Below are positions 57,383-64,000 of a stretch of 64,000 bases of DNA, one piece after another. The DNA comes from Laburnicola sp. R22_1. Taxonomy: Eukaryota > Ascomycota > Dothideomycetes > Pleosporales > Didymosphaeriaceae. Positions within the stretch are counted from its first letter, which is position 1; each line of letters starts with the position of its first letter. The notes under the pieces were generated by a model. It did not search any database and was not told the origin of the DNA. It saw only the letters and a program-made list of their open reading frames with translations. The DNA is taken from positions 1,054,001 to 1,118,000 of the forward strand of contig JACONQ010000016.1 in the NCBI GenBank assembly GCA_014281115.1, written 5' to 3'. A program made the position numbers and the translations under genes.

Positions 57383-57769
57383 AGCACGAGGATTATACAG
57401 GCGATATATAACAGCGAAGGTAGCATTATCTATGATTAAGAAGACTTCGCGTACTCTCGGTACACGGTATAACGCTGTTATAGAAAGCTGTAGGGGTGCT
57501 AGAAAAACGCTTTAAAATAAGGTAAAGTAATAAGACAGGTTTAGCTGTTTTGGGACTGTTTATAAGTTTGTTGTCTTGAAAGCTGGGGGAGAAACGCCGG
57601 GAAAACTTTAACGCGCTCTGGTCCTAGGGCTTGGCACGCACGTAATGTAACGTTACGTTACGTGGGCGCTAGTAACGCAATAAAAAACGCAGTAATTGAA
57701 CGTAGTGGGCCACTTGAAAACTAATAAGTGGAGGCAGTTTATACTCCTGCCTAGGAGGGGGTAGCATTA

Positions 57770-57921
57770 TGTTAGTGTGGAGTACGATATCACATAATAC
57801 CACCAACCTGATGTAGACTAGTTGCTGATCACGATTCTGCTACTTAAGCAGTTTCTCTGTTCAGCTTGTTACAATCAACTCAGTCTCTCATTCCTAATTG
57901 CTACCCTACTTATCCCTTACA
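57770..57921 (+). repeat. 5' LTR of A5
   Basis: This 152-bp LTR starts TGTTAGTGTGGAGTAC and ends CCCTTACA. Confidence 0.94.
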
Positions 57922-57935
57922 GTTATGAGCCCAGC
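57922..57935 (+). other. Primer-binding site of A5 (initiator tRNA-Met half)
   Basis: GTTATGAGCCCAGC is an exact complement of GCTGGGCTCATAAC, the anticodon arm of eukaryotic initiator tRNA-Met (family knowledge). It follows the LTR without a gap. Confidence 0.7.
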
Positions 57936-60900
57936 CTACGCTTAATTCGACTGCAGTTCACACTCTACCTACTTACTACACACGCGCTTTCCACAATAGA
58001 GATTAACTTAACAAGCTCTAGTTTGCCACAATAAGCAACAAAGAGGACGAGCTAATTGTTAAGGAGATAATTATCCTTAATAAGCTAAGCGATTAGTTAA
58101 AGTGGATCTTTCTGCGAAAGAGGACCGCTAAGGCATACAAGATCTGGGACTATTGTAACCCAGATTTAACAGTAGATACTGTCAAGAAAATCTATAATAA
58201 GAAACCTAAGGAGCGACTACTACGCTTATTTAAAAAGGACAACACACCTAATAAAGCTTTAAGCATTGTCTAGGGCGACAATAATATTAAACTAGACAAA
58301 CTCACAAAATCTAAACAAAAGGACAACACCTTTTGGCATAGGTTCTACGTAATAAAGCTGGCAGCCTAGCAGAAGAAGGAGAACGCTCTCAACAACCTAA
58401 CACAGGAGATTGCAAGGACAATTGCTAGCAGGCATATTCCAGTTATTAAGAATGCTAAAACACCCTATAAACAACTTATGCAACTTAAGAAGATATTCTA
58501 TATATTAGTAGCAGAACGCAAGTATGAGTTGCTTAAGCAGTACGACAAGATTAAGAAGGTTTCACAACAACAGAAGATGGATGCTTAGTATAAGAGCTAT
58601 ATCACTATCCTTCGCAACATAATTAAACTAAAACTACCTAAAGTCTAGGACTATTGAGCACAGCAGGACTTTCTTTAAGCAATTAGGGAAATTAATAAGT
58701 CCTTTGTTACGCACAAAATTTAGGAGATTACGCGAGCTAAGATAAATAGAACCCTATATATAGATTCTGTTGCACTAGTAGAGAACTATTAATAGTTCCG
58801 ACGCACCTTAAACCCTGTAGTGTTAGCACTTAGAACATACGCTGTTTTAGGACGCCCTAGTCTAAACACTAATAGTAACACCCAGAAACGTACAGTCACG
58901 TGCATCTGTGGGGAATAGCACTTGTTTAAGCAGTGCTTCTATGTGGTGCCTTCTCTCTAACCCGCTAGATGGAGGCCCAACCCAGTTGTCTTAGCTAAGT
59001 TTAATAGAGTTAGGAAACTAGGCAAAGGCAACCCTTTAAGCGCAGCTCTGTTTAGAGCTAAGAAGAAAGCTAGTAAAAAGGCAATTGCTGCCAATAAGAA
59101 TAATTTCTTAATAGACACTAGTCACCCTCTATTAAATGCTTAAAACTTAATAGAAGCAGTTATGCACTGGCAAGGCAGCCAGAACGCAGCTTAGGTTATT
59201 ACTCCACTTAGTACAGCTGCTATTTAATAGCCTCTACCGCTATTAATTAATAAGTAAATACTGGATTCTAGCTCTAATCTACATATTACAAACCATCGGC
59301 CAAAGACTTAGAAGAAGATTCGAGATGGACACCTAGATAATATCCTACTAGCCGGCACGCAAGCCCTGCAGATACATAAGTGGGGAAATGTTAAGCTATT
59401 TATTAATACTCTAACTGGCGAACGTTAAGTGACTATAATATGGGTAGCACTTATTCCTACGTTCTTTACATTAGTAGTGTCACTCTTACGCTGTTAATTA
59501 GTTGGTATTAAGTTTAACTTGGGACGTAGCTATCTCTATCTAAGAAGCGCTTTAATGGACATATTCTGCACACTTAATAAGCAGGGTGGCTATTAGGTTA
59601 TAGACTCTAACAAGACAACACGTCCGAACGTATTAGAGTTATATATATTTGCGATTTAATCGAAGTTAGCTAAGCCAAGCTGTATAGAGCGTAAGCCTCT
59701 ACAAGTTACCCCTATAGAAGCTTATTAGATGCTAGCTTATGCAGGACGACGCGCGGTTAAACACCTAGAGCAGGTAGTAGATAGTATTAAGCTTATTACT
59801 GGCCCCTAAGCTCTATAATAAAGGGGATATAAAAAGTGCATTAACTCTAAGCTTTCTAGGATTATTAGTTAATGCCCTTAACGCAAGTCTGTGACACGCC
59901 CCTTTAAATATATTAGCATTAACCTTGTACAACTTAGGAAGATGGGTAAAGCTTACTATAATAGGGACAAGTGGCTCTTACACGCTGTGTGTTAATATAG
60001 CAGATACTATTTAGGGAAGACTCTTTGTAATAAGAAGAAGGAGACTCTAACGCACTTAGTTTAATAGATACTGGCACTTATATAAACCTAGTTTAACGCG
60101 ATTGTTGTATATGTTTACTATGACAATAAAAAGAGTTATGCTAATTTCTAGGAGGTCTTTTAAGACCTGGGTATTACAGCTAAGCGATGTGCTGTTAGTG
60201 CAGAAGAGATAACTAGCCTGCCTAAAAAGGCTGGTAACCTTATTATTACTGCGGCAAGAGCTTTGCGGATTAAAGCAAATTTGCCTAAGGAACTGGCTAA
60301 CAAGTTATGCCTAATGGCTATTTACATCCTTAATTAATTGCCAATAGAGGTTCTTAACTAGAAGATGCCCTACGAATATGTACGCAAGGTGAAGCCGTCT
60401 CTTACACATATAGACGTTATTAGTGCTAAAGCCCTATTCCGTAATACTAAGGTGGCCAAAGGTGACAAGCTTAAGTCAAGGTTAATTACTAGATGGCTAG
60501 TTGGATACAAAGGAACGAATATCTTCTGTGTATAGGTTCCTGGGGCTAATAGTGTTATTTAAACACGTAATATTGTCTTTATACGAGACTAACGCTACTT
60601 GGCTCTACAACTTAAGCCTATAACGGAGGAGATACGACGCGTAGTTAGAGTCCTTAATATTAATTCATCGGACAAGGAGGAAGATCCCGTTATTAAGCAG
60701 ATCCATTGTGATATAACACATTGTTAACATACAGTTAAGAATAATATTAAGGATTAAGAAGAAGAGGCTACTAGGCCAAATAATGCCAAAGAGCAGATTT
60801 AACAGGAGGCCTATAAAGGATTACTCACACCCTAAGAGACACTAGTACCTAGCACTTATAATTGTTCTTAACTAAAAGGCTAGAGAGAGATTGCTTCTAG

Positions 60901-62878
60901 AGATACTGCGCTAAACTGCCATTAGAATAACGCTCTAAGACAGACAAACCCTAATATTGCTGCAGACAATATCGTTCTAGGGTCCCATTGTTGGGGAGGT
61001 GGTAGAGGAGACAATACGCCTAGGGACCATTTTAGTACGCACGCTTCTCTGTACTAGCAAACGTTTGCTACAGTAATTATGCAACTGCCCCTAAATAAAG
61101 AGTTAAAGGTTTACCATAATTAACTGCCGCCGCTACTAAAGAACTGGGCTGAGGTTAAATCCCGCCCTAATGCTAATAAGTAGTTCGCTGCTGCGGATAA
61201 GGAGATTAAGGAGCAGCTTTACAAAGGTGTATTTAAGAAGGTGAAAGATAACGTAAAAGAGCACCTAGATACTAAGACCCTGCCGCTAATATAGGTTTTC
61301 ACGTACAAGTTCGATGCTAATGGCTACTTAACTAGCTACAAAGCTCAACTAGTCGTGAGAGGAGATTTGCAGACGACTTAGGATAATACCTACGCAGCCA
61401 CCCTCGCGGCTTAAACACTCCACTTCCTTATCGCTATTATATGCGCCTTTAGACTCCTTACCTACTAGTATAACATTAAGAATGCTTTCCTTAACGCGTA
61501 CCTAGCCCGACTCTGTTACGTCTAGACTCCAAATAGGTTCCAAGATAGACTAGGCAATATAATGCGACTACGCCGAGCACTATATAGGCTTAAGGATGCC
61601 CTAGCACTGTGGCACAAACACCTAAAGAAGACCCTTATTAATATGGGCTTCACTTAAGTTAAGGGTATTCCTTGCCTATTTACTAATAGCAAGCTAATAC
61701 TATTCTATTACATAGATAATATTGTCGTCCTTTTCCGCAAAGGCGATTAACAATATTATTAATAGTTTTAACACAAGTTTACAAAACAATACAAGACACA
61801 AAGCTTAGGAGAACTACGCTAGTTCCTAGGGATACGCATTATTAGAGACTATGCGAAAGGCAAAGTCTAGATAATCTAAGACTCCTATATCGCAAAAGTC
61901 TGCCACAACCACAATCTCCTTTAGGGCAGCCAACACCCTAAGGTCCCTCTGCGCGAGTCTTATCTCCCCCCAAGTACAGATAAACCTAACGCAGAGCGCA
62001 CCCACCTATATTAGATCCTAGTTAGATGCCTTGGCTTTATCTCATATTTTACCCAGCCTGACGTGGCAAAAGCGCACTCGATACTTGCCCGCCATCTAAA
62101 CAATCCAAGCTAAAAGCATCTTGCTGCTGTTAAGTCTGTGTGGCAATACTTATACAACTTCTAATTCTGGGCAATTAGAGCAACAATAGCACGCTCTAAG
62201 AACGCTAACTACATCAGTTAAATTGACAATAAGGAAGCTAAGGAGTTGTTGTTCTTTGGTGCCTCTAATGCCGCATTTACTAACAATCCTAATACTGCTC
62301 AAAGCTTATTCGCCTATGTGTTTAAGCTCTACGGTATGGTTATTGATTAGAAGGCAAAAATTATGAGATCTGTTACTAAATCAACTACTAAGGCCGAACT
62401 ATTTGCCCTGTCAACTGCTAGCACTGAGTTATCCTAGTGGATGAACACCTTTGAAGCTATTGGGTTTAATCCAGAGGTTCGACCTATGTTGTACTATGAT
62501 AACCAGCAAACAGTCTCTATCGCCAACAAGGACAAAGAAAAGCTCAACACAAAGCTTAGACATATTAAAGTATATTAGATGTGGATCCGCGAGCAAGTTG
62601 AAGCCGGGAACATTGACATTACCTGGATGGGAACTGCTAATATGCCCGCTGATGGATTGACAAAGTCTCTCTCTAATAGTAGCAAGCACGAGCGATTCTT
62701 GCAGCAATTGGGAATAACCAATATCCGCTAACAAGTTATTAGTTTAGAGGATAAGTTTGTCACATCTGTCGTTACTTGATAGAGTTCTTTCTAGGGAGGT
62801 GCCCTGGAGGCCCTCTGTTCACTCATTTTGCTTTGTTATACTTTACAGCACTCCGCTACCTTTGTGCTATAGGAGGTG

Positions 62879-63030
62879 TGTTAGTGTGGAGTACAATATC
62901 ACATAATACCACCAACCTGATGTAGACTAGTTGCTGATCACGATTCTGCTACTTAAGCAGTTTCTCTGTTCAGCTTGTTACAATCAACTCAGTCTCTCAT
63001 TCCTAATTGCTACCCTACTTATCCCTTACA
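62879..63030 (+). repeat. 3' LTR of A5
   Basis: This LTR pairs with 57770-57921; the one difference seen is G to A at the 17th position. Confidence 0.94.
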
Positions 63031-63035
63031 CATTA

Positions 63036-63624
63036 TCTTGTCTACCTACAGCCGCAAACAAACTTCCGGAGGCCAAAAGAATGTGGAAGCAAAGATGAGC
63101 CTATGGCTTCTCCTGGTTAGTAAACGGCTGCTCAGTGATCGTGAAAGCGTCTCTACCAATCCGCGTTGCGAGCCCTCGAAATGGAATGGTAGTGTGCATC
63201 GTGACCTTGAAGCAGAAATTTCCGTACCAGAAGTTGATATTCTGGTTTAGCGCTGGAGCCTCTTACTGGCCGACTCAACAAACAAGAATGAGTAAAAGAG
63301 GTGTTAGCATAGATTGAACAAAATAGCGAGCGCGCTCGCAAGGTGTCTGATACGAGATCATAAGAGATATTCATTGATAGCTACTATAACAGTCTGGTTA
63401 AATCGTGAATGAATAGAGAAGAACTACTCGTCCGAAAATGAATTGAGTCAAAGCACTAAGAATCCTGAAATCATCCTGACCGCACGAACGAGACCAACGA
63501 CAACCACACGGATCATTCATCCCCCATACACCAGCTACCTTGCGTTCCAAGGTTTACGAGTACATCCCGAACCTATTGTCCCAATATCCAGTGCATACAG
63601 GATGCAGACAAAATGCTGAGCTGG
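63036..63624. other. Unique intergenic DNA
   Basis: No gene is supported. A perfect 14-bp palindrome GCGAGCGCGCTCGC lies at 63326-63339. The part next to 63624 may be the 3' untranslated region of the following gene. Confidence 0.4.
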
Positions 63625-63999
63625 TCAATCGGAACTCAAGCAACAATCTTTACCTTGCCCATGTCCACCAACAGCCTCTTCGACATCGTTGCCCAATCCA
63701 ACTTTTCGGCACTTTTCGCTGCTAGTACAGTTGGCTGCGACTGATTGCTCTGCTGTGTCTCTGGGGAGGCTGTGTTTGCGTTTTCGGGCACCTGTGCCGC
63801 CTGTTGGGATTGGTATTGGGATTGGTATTGGTCTGGAGCCGGTCTTTGGCTCGCATTCGCTGCATGAGGGTGGAGTTTTGGGTCGACTCGTTTTGAACAG
63901 TGACTCCGAGTGCTTTTTAATAAGTTTTTCGTGCTCCCGCAGAATTTCGACATGTTCAGCAAAGGCCGCGTAGCCAGGATCGTCGAGGCAGGATAGGAG
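63625..63999 (-). CDS. C-terminal end of an unidentified host protein
   Basis: The frame is open from the window edge to TGA at 63625-63627 (124 residues) and has no start in the window. It begins CLDDPGYAAFAEHVEILREH and continues as a charged, probably helical segment (KLIKKHSESLFKTSRP). A Pro-Ile repeat follows (PIPIPIPIP, coded near 63810-63836), then a polar Cys-containing tail ending CCLSSD. The helical start is more protein-like than the overlapping frame at 63636-63962, which reads Gln/Ser-rich. No family is recognised. Base use is balanced and free of RIP-like stops. Confidence 0.5.
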   Translation of the reverse strand, partial: LLSCLDDPGYAAFAEHVEILREHEKLIKKHSESLFKTSRPKTPPSCSECEPKTGSRPIPIPIPIPTGGTGARKRKHSLPRDTAEQSVAANCTSSEKCRKVGLGNDVEEAVGGHGQGKDCCLSSD

Positions 64000-64000
64000 C

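Larger units (their letters stand above)
54811..57577 (-). mobile_element. Unidentified unit flanked by direct repeats
   Basis: Diverged direct repeats of about 140 bp at 54811-54950 and 57437-57577 share GGTACACGGT, GGGGTGCTA, AAAACGC, a GGTAAAG block and ACTGTTTA in order. Between them the longer frames are mostly on the minus strand: 55318-55560 (GNAVWLRVKKLFASRSLNRE) and 56835-57382 in two frames (RITRKRIAEISKSSLIMLDL; SEIATFVSSVEACAGMLVRL). The arrangement could be an old LTR-type or other element with decayed coding. No catalytic motif is identified. A plus-strand piece at 56139-56531 looks Tc1-like and may be a later insertion. Confidence 0.35.
57770..63030 (+). mobile_element. Copia family A, copy A5 (full length, dead)
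   Basis: This 5261-bp element has 152-bp LTRs (57770-57921, 62879-63030) that differ at one position by eye, and TSD CATTA (57765-57769, 63031-63035). Its primer site is at 57922-57935 and its purine tract AGGAGGTG at 62871-62878. The gag knuckle is at 58901-58936, the protease site (D-S-S-S for D-P-G-S) near 59264, and the integrase at about 59690-60600. The reverse transcriptase runs about 61080-61900, with catalytic box Y-I-D-N at 61709-61720. RNase H runs about 62200-62720. Internal stops are numerous although the LTRs are nearly identical. It lies alone in non-RIPped DNA. Confidence 0.94.

Noticed and set aside
62975..63250. 91-codon plus frame after A5
   Set aside because: It starts in the 3' LTR and runs into unique DNA; no protein-like pattern.
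63636..63962. 108-codon minus frame (MLNMSKFCGSTKN)
   Set aside because: It overlaps the more protein-like frame 63625-63999, which is open to the window edge; this one looks like its shadow, though its Gln/Ser-rich part leaves some doubt.

Overview
The window looks like a transposon-packed, repeat-induced point mutation (RIP)-affected stretch of a filamentous ascomycete genome (Pezizomycotina; a Dothideomycete-type AT/GC patchwork is my inference). The evidence is nested Ty1/copia LTR retrotransposons whose reading frames are riddled with TAG/TAA codons of the CpA-to-TpA type, two Fot1/pogo-type DNA transposons with fungal DDE_1 transposases, and short GT..AG introns with CTRAY-like branch sites in the GC-rich part. 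There is no bacterial-type operon, CRISPR array, rRNA gene or recognisable tRNA gene. Family names (A-F, P1, P2) are mine.

Layout: 1-505 is the 5' end of copia family A copy A1 (minus), inserted in copia B0 (506-4280, minus). From 4281 to 30762 lies one old copia element, C (minus), split by four later insertions with 5-bp target-site duplications (TSDs): A2 (5567-10830, plus, TTTTA), A3 (11031-16293, minus, TTATA), A4 (16786-22050, minus, GTATC) and D (25338-30431, plus, GCCTT). A short GC-rich host coding remnant (about 30791-31135) separates C from a second old copia element, E (minus, about 31129 to 45259). E is broken by copia F (33868-39395, plus, TSD GTAGG, identical LTRs) and by pogo-like P1 (41215-43087) and P2 (43443-45257), both at TA. 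From 45260 to 57764 is non-RIPped DNA with degenerate tandem repeats (47.5-49.9 kb), coding relics or host genes (50-53 kb) and an unidentified 2.8-kb unit flanked by direct repeats (54.8-57.6 kb). A5 (57770-63030, plus, TSD CATTA) follows, then unique DNA with the 3' end of a host gene (63625-64000, minus).

Working together: the copia elements encode gag, protease, integrase, reverse transcriptase and RNase H in Ty1/copia order. Families A and C carry a primer-binding site matching the anticodon arm of initiator tRNA-Met; D, F and B0 carry one matching the tRNA-Lys(CUU) anticodon loop. All copies are inactivated. The most interesting signal is a stop codon followed by CTA at the gag/pol boundary of D, F and B0, with homologous codons continuing in frame after it: a candidate programmed readthrough site. 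P2 is the element closest to intact, with one apparent single-base frameshift. I found no wholly new gene system; the best leads are that recoding site, the duplicated 17-bp motif in the pogo TIRs with a CCHC knuckle on the transposase, and the unidentified 54.8-57.6 kb unit.
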